DNA of 64,000 nucleotides from Gallaecimonas kandeliae (GTDB lineage: Bacteria; Pseudomonadota; Gammaproteobacteria; Enterobacterales; Gallaecimonadaceae): positions 620,001-684,000 of the forward strand of contig NZ_CP118480.1 in NCBI RefSeq assembly GCF_030450055.1, read 5' to 3'. Of this stretch, positions 1 to 8,576 are shown piece by piece. The first letter of the stretch is position 1, and every line of letters begins with the position of its first letter. The notes beneath the pieces are model-generated. The model saw nothing but the letters and a program-made list of their open reading frames with translations. It did not search any database and was not told the origin of the DNA. A program made the translations under genes and the position numbers.

Positions 1-1675
1 GGCCGAGGTTCAGCAGCCGCACCATCTCGCTGGCGCAGGCCTCGGCCAGGGCGGCCCTGTAGCCGCCGGTCGAAACCGGCTTGTCGCTCTGCAGCTGCCA
101 GCAGGTGAGCGGCGCCTGGGGCTGGCCGTCGATGCGCAGGACCTCTTTGCGGCCGTTGGCCTCCACCTCGATAAAGGGGATGGCGTCCTTGAACAGGAAG
201 GCGCCCTCCGGCTGCTGCTCCCCTTGCAGGAAGAGGCCGTTGACGGCGGCCACCAGCTCCTTTGTGGAGCGGTAGTTCTTGCCGAGGGTGTAGTGGCGGC
301 CGGCGGTGTCCTGCTTGGCCTGCAGATAGGTGTAGATGTCGGCGCCGCGGAAGGCGTAGATGGCCTGTTTGGGGTCGCCGATCAAAAAGACCCCAGTTCT
401 GCCTGCTGCGCTCGCCGATACGGCGTTGGCCGCCGGCTCAGGTTGCTCCTGGCCCAGGCCGTAGACCTTGGCGAAGATGCCGTACTGGGTGGGGTCCGTG
501 TCCTGGAATTCGTCGATCAGCGCCACCGGGTATTCGCCGCGGATCACCTGGGCCAGTGTTGGGCCCTGGTCGCCGTCGAGGGCGGCCTTGAGGCGGCCCA
601 GCAGGTCGTCGAAGCCGAGGGTGGCGCTCTGGTGCTTCTCCTGCTCCAGGCGCTGCTGTATCCAAGTGGCGGCGTGGCGGATCAGCAGCTCCCTGTCCTG
701 GGGCAGGGCCGCCAGTTGGGCGGGCAACTGGGCCAGGGCGGCGAAGGCCGGGTGCTGGGGCGGGGCCTTGCCCTTGGCGACGGCGCCGGCCAGGCCCTCT
801 GGGGTGAAGCGGCTCCAGGCGCTGTCGGGGAGCTCCGGCGCCAGCTGCGGCTCGTCGGCCAGCCAGTCGCCGAGGCCGTTCAGGAACTTCTCCAGGGTGG
901 GCCTTTTGACATAGGTGCCGGAGAGCACCTTGGCGTCCAGGGCCTGGGTCAGCAGTTCGGCCAGCTCCGGCAGCCACTGGCGCCACTGGGCCTTGAGCGG
1001 CGCCAGGGCCGCCAGGCGCTGGGCCTGCTGCTCGGCCAGCAACTGGCCCAGGTCGCCGCTTTGGGGCTCGGCCAGCTCCAGCCAGGGCTTGATCTTGGCC
1101 TTGAGGGCCTCGGGGCCGGGCCAATGGTCCAACACCCCCAGCAGCTGCCGGGAGGGCAACGGATAGTAATGGCGGCGCCAATAGTCCTTGACGGCCTGAT
1201 CCAGCAGCGCCGAGAGATCCGTTTCCAGGCGGAGGTCGAAGAGGCTGCCGCTGGCGAAGGCGTGGGCCCTCAGCATGCGGTTGCACCAGCCGTGGATGGT
1301 GTGGATGGCGGCCTCGTCCATCCACTGGGCGGCCAGGGCCAGGCGATGGGCGCAGCCCGGCCAGTGCGGCTCGGCAAAGCCGGCCTTGAGGCTCTGCAGC
1401 AGGGCGTCGTCGGTGCCGGCGCCGGCGAAGACGGCGCCCGCCTCAGTGAGGCGGGCGCGGATGCGATCCTTGAGCTCCTGGGTGGCGGCCTCGGTGAAGG
1501 TCACCACCAGGATCTGCGGCGGTGTCAGGGGCGCCTCCTGGCCGTCGGGGGAGCCCAGCACCAGCCGCAGGTAGAGGGCGGCTATGGTGTAGGTCTTGCC
1601 GGTGCCGGCGCTGGCCTCGATGAGGCGGCTGCCGTGCAGGGGAAAAGCCAGGGGGTCGAGCTGCTGGAATTTCAC
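1..1675 (-). CDS. recB: RecBCD nuclease/helicase beta subunit, 5' part (runs off the left edge)
   Basis: This is the N-terminal part, about 558 residues, of the RecB subunit of exonuclease V, the 3'-5' helicase and nuclease that processes double-strand breaks with RecC and RecD. The translation opens with the UvrD-type Walker A region [11 protein letters not shown], then shows [23 protein letters not shown], the Walker B-like [13 protein letters not shown] and [15 protein letters not shown], in the usual RecB order. The start is taken as GTG at 1675, whose GTGA overlaps the recC stop, so translation is coupled. An alanine-rich stretch of about 17 residues lies just before IGDPKQ and looks like a local insertion. 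The C-terminal nuclease domain lies outside the window. Confidence 0.93.
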   Translation of the reverse strand, partial: MKFQQLDPLAFPLHGSRLIEASAGTGKTYTIAALYLRLVLGSPDGQEAPLTPPQILVVTFTEAATQELKDRIRARLTEAGAVFAGAGTDDALLQSLKAGFAEPHWPGCAHRLALAAQWMDEAAIHTIHGWCNRMLRAHAFASGSLFDLRLETDLSALLDQAVKDYWRRHYYPLPSRQLLGVLDHWPGPEALKAKIKPWLELAEPQSGDLGQLLAEQQAQRLAALAPLKAQWRQWLPELAELLTQALDAKVLSGTYVKRPTLEKFLNGLGDWLADEPQLAPELPDSAWSRFTPEGLAGAVAKGKAPPQHPAFAALAQLPAQLAALPQDRELLIRHAATWIQQRLEQEKHQSATLGFDDLLGRLKAALDGDQGPTLAQVIRGEYPVALIDEFQDTDPTQYGIFAKVYGLGQEQPEPAANAVSASAAGRTGVFLIGDPKQAIYAFRGADIYTYLQAKQDTAGRHYTLGKNYRSTKELVAAVNGLFLQGEQQPEGAFLFKDAIPFIEVEANGRKEVLRIDGQPQAPLTCWQLQSDKPVSTGGYRAALAEACASEMVRLLNLG

Positions 1676-4600
1676 TGCTGGGCCTCCATGGCGTCGAAAA
1701 GGGGTTGGTAAAGGGCCCGGGCCAGGGCCTGGAAGGCGCCTTGGTCCAGCTGCGCGAAGGTGGGGAAGGCCCTGGTCAGGTAAGGGTCCTGACCCTTTTC
1801 GCCGGCCTGGAAGTCGCTGCCGTCATAGCGGGCGGCGGCCTTGGTCAGGGCCTCTTCCTCGCCTTTGGGCAGGGCTTCGAGGAAGGCGAAGGCGGCGGCC
1901 TGGGGCAGGGGCAGGGGGGCGTTCAGGCCGTCCTGGTAGGCCTTGGCCAAGGCCTGGAGGTGGCCCAGGGCCAGGCCCTGGGCCAGGGGCTGGATGTTCA
2001 GCACAGTGTCGGCGCCGCTGACCAGGGTCGTCACCGGGTGGCCGGCGGCGCAGAGGGCCAGGTGGCGGACCCAGGGGCGGACCAGGTGGTGGTATTTTAC
2101 CTTGCCCTTGGGGGCCAGCTCCCCTGGGCGCAGCAGCAGCTGGGCCAGCCGGCCGCTATTGTCTTTGCGCAGCTCCCCCTGCCAGTCCTCAAGCTTGAGG
2201 CCGTCGCCCAGCTCCAGGTCCAGCTCCAGGGCCGGCACCGCCTGGTCAAAGCGGGCCAGCAGGGCGCTGGCGTTGCCATGGGCCTCGGCGGCAGGTTCGG
2301 CCAGGGCCTCCATGGCCAGCTCGGCGAAGGCGGCGGCAGGCAGCTGGCCGCGGCGGCGCTGGCGGGCCAGGGTGGTGCCTATGGCCTCCTGGCCGGCGTC
2401 CAGGGCCTCGGCCAGCAACTCGTCCATCAGCTGGTAGCGGGCCAGGCCGTCCAGGGCGAAGGGCTCTTCGTCGCCGTGGCCCTGGTCCATGTCTTCGAAC
2501 CAGATCTTCAGCCGCTCGTTGAAGAAGAGCCTGACCGGTTGGCGCAGGAAAGCGCCGAGGGCCTTGAGGGTCAGGGGCTCGGTCAGTGCCTGGGTGGTGA
2601 GTGCCTGGGCTGCCAGTCGCTCCTGGCCTTCAGCGGCCTGGGCCTCCAGCTGGGCCCGCCATTCGGCGGCATAGGTGAAGGGGCCAGAGCCGTCGAAGTA
2701 GCGGCGGCTGAAGGGCTGCAGAGGGTGCTCCTGGGTCAGCCTCGCCAGCACCCCTTCGGGATGCTGCCAGCCGGCCTGGACATGGTCGCGCAGCTGGCCC
2801 AGCAGCACAGAGGGCGGCCGTTCCGTGTTGTCCTGCTCGCTGCGGCCGAGCCAGGAGAGGTAGAGGCAGTCCCTGGCCGAGAGCAGGGCTTCCAGGAAGA
2901 GGTAGCGGTCGTCCTCGCGGCGGGATCTGTCCCCTGGCCTGTACTGGCCGGGCAGGTGCATCAGGTCGAAATCCACCGGCTGCTGGCTGCGGGGGTAGTC
3001 GCCGTCGTTGAGGCCCAGCAGGCAGACCACCTTGAAGGGGATGGCCCGCATCGGCATCAGGGTGGCGAAGTTGACGGCCCCGGCCAGGAAACGCTGGCTG
3101 AGGCCACTGTCGTCCAGGCCGGCCAGCCAGGCCTCGCGCACCACGTTCAACGGCAGGGCCTCGGTGAGTCCGGCCTGGTCGCAGTCGGCCTGCCAGTCTT
3201 CCAGCAGTTCCAGCAGCCTGGCGTGGGTATGGCGATCCTGGTCGGACTGGGGGACGAAGCAGTCGGCCAGCAGGGCCTTGAGCCGCTGGCACCAGTCCGC
3301 CACTGGAGCCGGTTCGGCCAGGGCCTGCCAGTGCCTTTGCAGCACGGCCAAGAGGTCGGAAAGCGAGCCCACCAGGGCGGCGTCCAGGCCGGCCACTTCG
3401 TCGTAGGGCTCTATGCCGGCCAGCGGGGCGCTGTCGCCCACGGCGTAGCCCAGCAGCATGCGCTTGAGGCCAAACAGCCAGCCGTTCTCCTCCCAGGCGG
3501 GCAGGGCCAGGGCCGCCCGCTGCTCGCCGCTGAGGCCCCAGCGGACCCCAGCCCCCTCCACCCATTGGCGCAGCAGCGGCAGCTGGCTCTCGGCCAGGTC
3601 GAAGCGGGCCCGCACCGCCGGCACGTCCAGCAAGTCGAGGATCTCCGAGACCCCGAAGCGCCAGCGGGGCAGCTCCATCAGCTTTTCCAGGGCCAGCAGC
3701 ATGGGGTTGAAGCTGCGCTCGGTGCGGTCCGACAACGTATAGGGGATGAAGCGGGGATCGCGCCTGTCCAGTTGGCCGAAGACCGCCTCCACATGGGGCG
3801 CGTACTGGGCTATGTCCGGCACCATGACGATGACGTCCCGCGGCCGCAGCGGCTCGCCCCTGGCCTGGTAGGCCTCGAAGAGCGCCAGCAACTGGTCGTG
3901 CAGCACCTCCAGCTCCCGCTGGCGGCTGTGGGCGACGTGGAACTGCAGCGACCGGTCGTCGTCCGCCAAGGATCTGGGCGCGACCGGCAGTGGCTCCAGG
4001 TCGAGGATGTCCTGCTGCAGCTGGGCCAGCAGGTGCCGGCCCTGGTAGTCGTCGAAGAGATCGATCTTCTGGAAGTTGTCCTGGTAGGACTCGGGCTCGT
4101 CGTATTGGTAGAGCAGGCCTATGTAGTCCCGGCCCTGCTTGCCCCAGGAGGCCAGCAGCGGGTTGGTCTGGCTGTGCAGCGCTTCGCCCATCGGCAGGCC
4201 GGGCTTGTCCTGGTGGCGGCGCCTCTCGATGCGCAGCAGCTCGCGGCCGTCGATGATGTCGCCCCAGTAGTGGCGGCAGGGGTTGTTGACCAGCAGCAGC
4301 ACCTGGCAGTGGCGGCTGATGGCGCTCAGCATCTCCAGCACCTGCTTGGGCAGGGAGGAGATCCCGAACACCAGCACCCGGCGGGGCAGGGCGGCGGGGC
4401 GCTCGGTTAGGGCGGCGCAGGCGTCCAGGAAGCCCTGGTGCAGGCCGGCCCTGCTGGTGCTGCGAAGCTGTGCCGGCAGGTCCGCTTCCAGGGTCCGCCA
4501 CAGCTTGGCCTGCCAGCGCTGGTCGGCATCCAGGGGCCTGGCCTGGCCCCTGGCGCCGAGGATGACATCCTCCCCCCTGGCCCAGGCGTTCAGCCAGTCG

Positions 4601-5043
4601 GCCCTGTAGACCTGGTACTGGTCGAAGAGGTCGGCCAGCTTCTCGGCCAGCTGCCAGCGCTTGCGGCAATCGTCGTCCTCGGCCAGGAAGCGGCGCAGCG
4701 GGGCGAAATCGGGGTCGGCAAGGAGACCGGGCAGCAGCCGCAGCAGCCGCCAGCGCAGCCTGGGCTTGTCGTAGGCGGAGCTGGGCGGCACTGCATCGGC
4801 ACCCAGCACGGCCCTGTAGGCCTGCCACAGGAAGCGGCCCGGCATCTGCATGTCCACGGCGGCGCAGACACCCAGCCCTTCGTCGTGGGCCAGGGCCAGC
4901 TTGAGCCACTGGGCCATGCCGTTGGACTGGACCAGGAAGGTCTCGTTTTCCAGCACCGGCAAGGGATTGGCCTTGAGAAACTGGAGCAGCAGGTCCCGCA
5001 GATCCTCGAGCTTGTTGGCATGAATAACGGAAAGGCCTTGCAT
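1672..5043 (-). CDS. recC: Exodeoxyribonuclease V gamma subunit
   Basis: RecC is the Chi-recognition subunit of RecBCD. The 1123-residue product is almost exactly the length of E. coli RecC (1122). Recognisable stretches include the N-terminal [30 protein letters not shown], given here only as the region near residues 17-46, and later [13 protein letters not shown] and [19 protein letters not shown], typical of the inactive helicase-like domains of the family. The ATG at 5043 follows a modest AGGA ribosome site. The gene precedes recB with a 4-base overlap, the common recC-recB order, and no ptr is seen between them. Confidence 0.96.
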   Translation of the reverse strand: MQGLSVIHANKLEDLRDLLLQFLKANPLPVLENETFLVQSNGMAQWLKLALAHDEGLGVCAAVDMQMPGRFLWQAYRAVLGADAVPPSSAYDKPRLRWRLLRLLPGLLADPDFAPLRRFLAEDDDCRKRWQLAEKLADLFDQYQVYRADWLNAWARGEDVILGARGQARPLDADQRWQAKLWRTLEADLPAQLRSTSRAGLHQGFLDACAALTERPAALPRRVLVFGISSLPKQVLEMLSAISRHCQVLLLVNNPCRHYWGDIIDGRELLRIERRRHQDKPGLPMGEALHSQTNPLLASWGKQGRDYIGLLYQYDEPESYQDNFQKIDLFDDYQGRHLLAQLQQDILDLEPLPVAPRSLADDDRSLQFHVAHSRQRELEVLHDQLLALFEAYQARGEPLRPRDVIVMVPDIAQYAPHVEAVFGQLDRRDPRFIPYTLSDRTERSFNPMLLALEKLMELPRWRFGVSEILDLLDVPAVRARFDLAESQLPLLRQWVEGAGVRWGLSGEQRAALALPAWEENGWLFGLKRMLLGYAVGDSAPLAGIEPYDEVAGLDAALVGSLSDLLAVLQRHWQALAEPAPVADWCQRLKALLADCFVPQSDQDRHTHARLLELLEDWQADCDQAGLTEALPLNVVREAWLAGLDDSGLSQRFLAGAVNFATLMPMRAIPFKVVCLLGLNDGDYPRSQQPVDFDLMHLPGQYRPGDRSRREDDRYLFLEALLSARDCLYLSWLGRSEQDNTERPPSVLLGQLRDHVQAGWQHPEGVLARLTQEHPLQPFSRRYFDGSGPFTYAAEWRAQLEAQAAEGQERLAAQALTTQALTEPLTLKALGAFLRQPVRLFFNERLKIWFEDMDQGHGDEEPFALDGLARYQLMDELLAEALDAGQEAIGTTLARQRRRGQLPAAAFAELAMEALAEPAAEAHGNASALLARFDQAVPALELDLELGDGLKLEDWQGELRKDNSGRLAQLLLRPGELAPKGKVKYHHLVRPWVRHLALCAAGHPVTTLVSGADTVLNIQPLAQGLALGHLQALAKAYQDGLNAPLPLPQAAAFAFLEALPKGEEEALTKAAARYDGSDFQAGEKGQDPYLTRAFPTFAQLDQGAFQALARALYQPLFDAMEAQQ

Positions 5044-5160
5044 GGTCGTCCTGACGAGGGGTTTTGCCCTATCTTAACGGCGAAGGGAGACTGGGCGAAG
5101 CCCTTGCCTGAAAAGCGAAAATGCCGTCAACTGGGCCCATCACCTCAAGGAGTGGCCTTT

Positions 5161-5574
5161 ATGCCGGAATGGTTGCAGCAGCTTGGCACCCTTCTCGAAC
5201 CCTACCTGCCGGCCATAGCCGTGGTCGGCGCCGTCATGGTGCTGGCCTCCATGCTGGTGATCCCCTGGCTTATCCTGCGCATGCCCGCCACTTACTTCGT
5301 GCGTGAGTACAGGCCCAGGCACTGGACGGCCTTCACCGCCAGTTGGTGGCTGCTGCGCAACCTGCTGGCCCTGGTGCTCTTCGCCGCCGGCTTCCTGATG
5401 CTGTTCCTGCCCGGCCAGGGGCTGCTGACCATCCTCATCTCCCTGGTGGTGTCGGACTTCCCCGGCAAGTACCAGCTGGAGAAAGCCGTGATCCGCCAGG
5501 ACGCTGTGTTCAAGGCGGTGAACTGGATCCGCCACCGCTACGGCCGCGAGGCCATCATCCACCCCGATCACTGA
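5161..5574 (+). CDS. Small membrane protein, PGPGW-type
   Basis: A 137-residue protein with two strongly hydrophobic stretches, roughly residues 15-40 and 68-98. The second contains FLPGQGLLTILISL, which resembles the PGPGW motif of a family of uncharacterised bacterial transmembrane proteins. The ATG at 5161 has an AAGGAG site 8 bases upstream. The gene stands alone between divergent recC and the lipase gene, so context does not suggest a role. The family assignment rests on the motif only. Confidence 0.75.
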   Translation: MPEWLQQLGTLLEPYLPAIAVVGAVMVLASMLVIPWLILRMPATYFVREYRPRHWTAFTASWWLLRNLLALVLFAAGFLMLFLPGQGLLTILISLVVSDFPGKYQLEKAVIRQDAVFKAVNWIRHRYGREAIIHPDH

Positions 5575-5714
5575 CCCCTTTTCAATTGGTTGGCAAATAA
5601 ACAACAGCAAACTTCACTTTTGCTGTTGCCGATACTGGTCTGATGTGTAATTTTTGTTAACTGGACGGGCCAGTTGATAAGGCCCGCCAGCCAACTCACA
5701 GACAAGGGGGAGAT

Positions 5715-6650
5715 ATGAAACTCAACGCAATGGTATTGGGCCTGGCACTGCTGGGCACCGCAAGCGTCAGCCAGGAAGCCCAGGCCACGGGCAGCGGCTA
5801 CACCCAGACCCAGTATCCCATAGTGCTGGTGCACGGCCTCTTCGGCTTCGATTCCCTGGCCGGGGTGGACTACTGGTACGGCATACCCTCGGCGCTCAGC
5901 AAAGACGGCGCCCAGGTCTATGTGGTCAATGTGTCCGCCGCCAACAGCACCGAAGTGCGGGGTGAGCAGCTGCTGGACCAGATCCAATCGATCCTGGCCC
6001 TGACCGGCGCCAAGAAGGTAAACCTCATCGGCCATTCCCACGGCGGCCCCACCGCCCGCTATGCCGCCTCCATGCGGCCGGATCTGGTGGCTTCCGTCAC
6101 CTCCGTGGGGGGCGTCAACTGGGGCTCGCGCTTTGCCGACGCCGTGCGCGGCACCCTGCCTGAAGGCTCGCTGGCCGAAGACATAGTGGCCGGCGCCGCC
6201 AACGGCTTCTCGTCCATCATCGAGTTCCTGTCCGGCAGCCCGGCCGACCCCAGCGACTCGATAGCGGCCCTGAACTCCCTGACCACGGCCGACACTGTGC
6301 GCTTCAACGGCCTCTACCCCGAGGGCATGCCCGACCATTACTGCGGCCAGGGCCCCATGAAGGCCAGCAACGGCGTCTACTACTTCTCCTGGAGCGGCGC
6401 CAGCAAGGTCACCAACCTGCTGGACGTCAGCGACGCCGGCCTGCTGGCCACCTCCTTGGTCTTCAACGAGCCCAACGACGGCCTGGTCTCCAGCTGTTCC
6501 AGCCACCTGGGCATGGTGATCCGTGACAACTACGGCATGAACCACCTGGACGAAGTGAACCAGGCCTTCGGCTTGGTGAACCTCTTCGAGACCAACCCCA
6601 AGACCCTCTACCGGGCCCAGGCCAACCGCCTGAAAAACCTGGGGCTTTGA
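5715..6650 (+). CDS. Secreted triacylglycerol lipase (family I, foldase-dependent)
   Basis: An alpha/beta-hydrolase lipase of the Pseudomonas/Proteus family I type, 311 residues including a signal peptide ending near EAQA (residue 24). IVLVHGLFGFD forms the oxyanion region, GHSHGG places the nucleophile at Ser108, NDG supplies Asp255, and MNHLDEVN supplies His277. Cys210 and Cys261 can form the disulfide typical of subfamilies I.1 and I.2. A GGGGGAG ribosome site precedes the ATG. The stop overlaps the start of the foldase gene by one base (TGATG). Such lipases are usually folded in the periplasm and exported by type II secretion. They hydrolyse long-chain acylglycerols. Confidence 0.93.
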   Translation: MKLNAMVLGLALLGTASVSQEAQATGSGYTQTQYPIVLVHGLFGFDSLAGVDYWYGIPSALSKDGAQVYVVNVSAANSTEVRGEQLLDQIQSILALTGAKKVNLIGHSHGGPTARYAASMRPDLVASVTSVGGVNWGSRFADAVRGTLPEGSLAEDIVAGAANGFSSIIEFLSGSPADPSDSIAALNSLTTADTVRFNGLYPEGMPDHYCGQGPMKASNGVYYFSWSGASKVTNLLDVSDAGLLATSLVFNEPNDGLVSSCSSHLGMVIRDNYGMNHLDEVNQAFGLVNLFETNPKTLYRAQANRLKNLGL

Positions 6651-7513
6651 TGAAGTTCCGCTACTGGCTGCCCCCCTTGCTGTTGGGGGCGGCCCTCGGC
6701 TACGGCTTCTGGCCAGCTCAGCATCAGGCGGTTACGTCGGTGGAAGCCAAGCCGGCGAGCCTGGCCAAGACCCAGGCCGACGGCGCCCTCGGCCAAGGCT
6801 TCGCCCTGGACCAGGCCCTGATGGAGCGCTTCGACTATTGGCTGAGCGCCAGGGGCGAGCTGCCGGACGAAGCCCTCAAGGCCAAGTTGGCGGACTCCCT
6901 CAAGGCCGACGGCTGGCGTGATGGCGACATCCAGGCGGCCCTGGCCGCCTTCGGCCGCTACCAGGGGTACCTCAAGGCCTTGGCCCAGGTCGCCAAGCCC
7001 GCCTCGGCCAAGGCCGCCGACCTCAAGGCCGCCTGGGCCGAGCGGGACGCGGTACGGGCCCGTTATTTTTCCGAGGCCGAGCGCCAGGCCCTCTGGGGCC
7101 AGGACAAGGCCCTGGAGGAATTCACCCTGAGGCGCCTGGAGATCAACGAGCTGGGCCTGAGCCCCGCCGAACGGGCCGACTGGCTGGACGACGAACTGGC
7201 CAAGGCGCCGCCCGAGGTGCAGAAGGCCTTTGCCCCCAGCCAGCAGCTGGACAGGCTGGATCAGATGGCCGGCGCCAGCCGCGACCAGTTGGCGGCCCGT
7301 TTCGGGGACGAAGCGGCGGACCGGTTGGAGGCGGCCAAGGCCAGGGAGCAGGGCTGGAAGGACAAGGTGGCGGCCTACCGCGCCGAGGCCAACCGCCTGG
7401 CGGAACTGCCCCCCGAGCAGCGGGACCAGGCCCTGGCTCAATACAGGGCCGGCCACTTCACGGCTCTGGAGGGGCGGCGCCTGGACGCCTGGCTGCGCAG
7501 CGGCCTGAAATGA
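6650..7513 (+). CDS. lifO: Lipase-specific foldase (lipase chaperone)
   Basis: A 287-residue membrane-anchored steric chaperone for the lipase just upstream. The N-terminus has one transmembrane segment (residues about 5-20), then an Ala/Pro-poor linker and a long alpha-helical body rich in Ala, Leu, Glu and Arg, as in Lif proteins. The foldase signature is visible as ALMERFDYWLSARGE, close to the family RxxFDY(F/C)LSAxGE motif. The reading frame also permits a TTG one codon earlier, but ATG at 6650 overlapping the lipase stop is the natural start. The pairing with a lipase makes the assignment firm. Confidence 0.92.
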   Translation: MKFRYWLPPLLLGAALGYGFWPAQHQAVTSVEAKPASLAKTQADGALGQGFALDQALMERFDYWLSARGELPDEALKAKLADSLKADGWRDGDIQAALAAFGRYQGYLKALAQVAKPASAKAADLKAAWAERDAVRARYFSEAERQALWGQDKALEEFTLRRLEINELGLSPAERADWLDDELAKAPPEVQKAFAPSQQLDRLDQMAGASRDQLAARFGDEAADRLEAAKAREQGWKDKVAAYRAEANRLAELPPEQRDQALAQYRAGHFTALEGRRLDAWLRSGLK

Positions 7514-7540
7514 AAAAAGCCGCCCTAGGGCGGCTTTTTC
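7513..7540. terminator. Bidirectional intrinsic terminator
   Basis: GCCGCCC-TA-GGGCGGC stem flanked by A-run on the left and T-run on the right. It sits between the convergent foldase and YebC-like genes and can serve both. Confidence 0.88.
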
Positions 7541-7551
7541 TTTGGCAGCGC

Positions 7552-8244
7552 TTAACCGGCCAGGCCGACGTAGATCTCCTGGACGTCGTCGACGGCGTCC
7601 AGCTTTTCCAGGAAGGCTTCCACTTCTTCGAGGGCCGTGCCGTCCAGGCTCACCGGGTTCTTGGGCTTGTAGCCCAGCTTGGCGGACTGCACCTCGAAGC
7701 CGAAGCCTGGCAGGGCGCGGCTGACGGCGTCGAGATCCTTGGGATCGGTGTAGAAGGTCACCAGGCCGTCCTCGCCCTCTTCGAGATCCTGGGCGCCGGC
7801 TTCGATGGCCGCTTCCTCGGCATTGGCGGTGCCCACCGCCTCGATAAAGCCCAGGTAGTCAAAATCCCAGGACACCGAACCGGAATTGCCCAGCTGGCCG
7901 CCGCGAAAGCCGACCCGCATCTCGGAGAAGGTGCGGTTCTTGTTGTCGGTCAGGCACTCGACGATGACGGGCACCTGGTGGGGGCCGAAGCCCTCGTAGG
8001 TCACCAGCTCGTAGTGGATCACCTCGTCCAGCAGGCCGGCGCCCTTCTTGATGGCCCGCTCCAGGGTGTCTTTGGGCATGGAGGCCTTCTTGGCCGCTTC
8101 GATGGCCAGGCGCAGCCGGGCATTCATGTCCGGATCGGCGCCGGCGCGGGCCGCCACCATGATCTCGCGGGTCAGTTTGGTGAAGATCTTACCCTTGGCA
8201 TTGGCCGCCGCCGTCTTGTGCTTGGCCTTCCACTGTGCGCCCAT
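7552..8244 (-). CDS. YebC/PmpR family protein (probable regulator or translation factor)
   Basis: A 230-residue member of the YebC/PmpR/TACO1 family. It starts [20 protein letters not shown] and carries the conserved [13 protein letters not shown] and [23 protein letters not shown] regions and the C-terminal ferredoxin-like part. The first residues differ from canonical YebC (MAGHSKW), which places it nearer the YeeN-like paralogues. Members have been described as DNA-binding regulators and, more recently, as factors helping translation of proline-rich stretches. Which applies here cannot be told from the sequence. It is a single gene facing the lipase operon. Confidence 0.9.
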   Translation of the reverse strand: MGAQWKAKHKTAAANAKGKIFTKLTREIMVAARAGADPDMNARLRLAIEAAKKASMPKDTLERAIKKGAGLLDEVIHYELVTYEGFGPHQVPVIVECLTDNKNRTFSEMRVGFRGGQLGNSGSVSWDFDYLGFIEAVGTANAEEAAIEAGAQDLEEGEDGLVTFYTDPKDLDAVSRALPGFGFEVQSAKLGYKPKNPVSLDGTALEEVEAFLEKLDAVDDVQEIYVGLAG

Positions 8245-8576
8245 GGCTCTGCTCGCTCTTATCTGTGTTGGGGCCCTAAGGGCCTGGATTGGGGCGATTA
8301 TAGGTGCTGAGGTGGTGACCAGTCAGCTGCTATTCCCTTGCGGATAGTGGCTACGTTTTGATGCGTTCAGGCACTGAGTGTGATGCCAAGAATATGCGAG
8401 AGACCTTGTTCGGCATTAATCGAGGTGCCCCAGTCAGTTCATGACTAGGCATATTGCCAATCACCTTGCCTTGCAATGACTGGTCTGATATTTAAGCTAC
8501 CCCCCTTTGTATGCCTTCGGTGCTGACGACGGTTGAGGGGCCCTCACTTCATTGGAATGAAAGGAAAAGGATTCCT
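8245..8576. other. Intergenic region between divergent yebC-like and FG-GAP genes
   Basis: About 330 bases that must hold both promoters. I see no ORF with a convincing start, no strong hairpin and no recognisable operator. The right half is clearly lower in GC than the chromosome around it, like the FG-GAP gene it precedes. An AAAGGAAAAGG purine stretch at about 8560-8570 is the ribosome site of the downstream gene. Confidence 0.4.

Noticed and set aside
1705-4410. A 901-codon open frame on the plus strand opposite recC
   Set aside because: It is antisense to an unmistakable RecC, has a low-complexity Gly/Gln/Leu composition and matches nothing. It arises from GC-rich codon bias. Similar long antisense frames opposite purH, cysJ, cysI and the nSTAND gene were dropped for the same reason.
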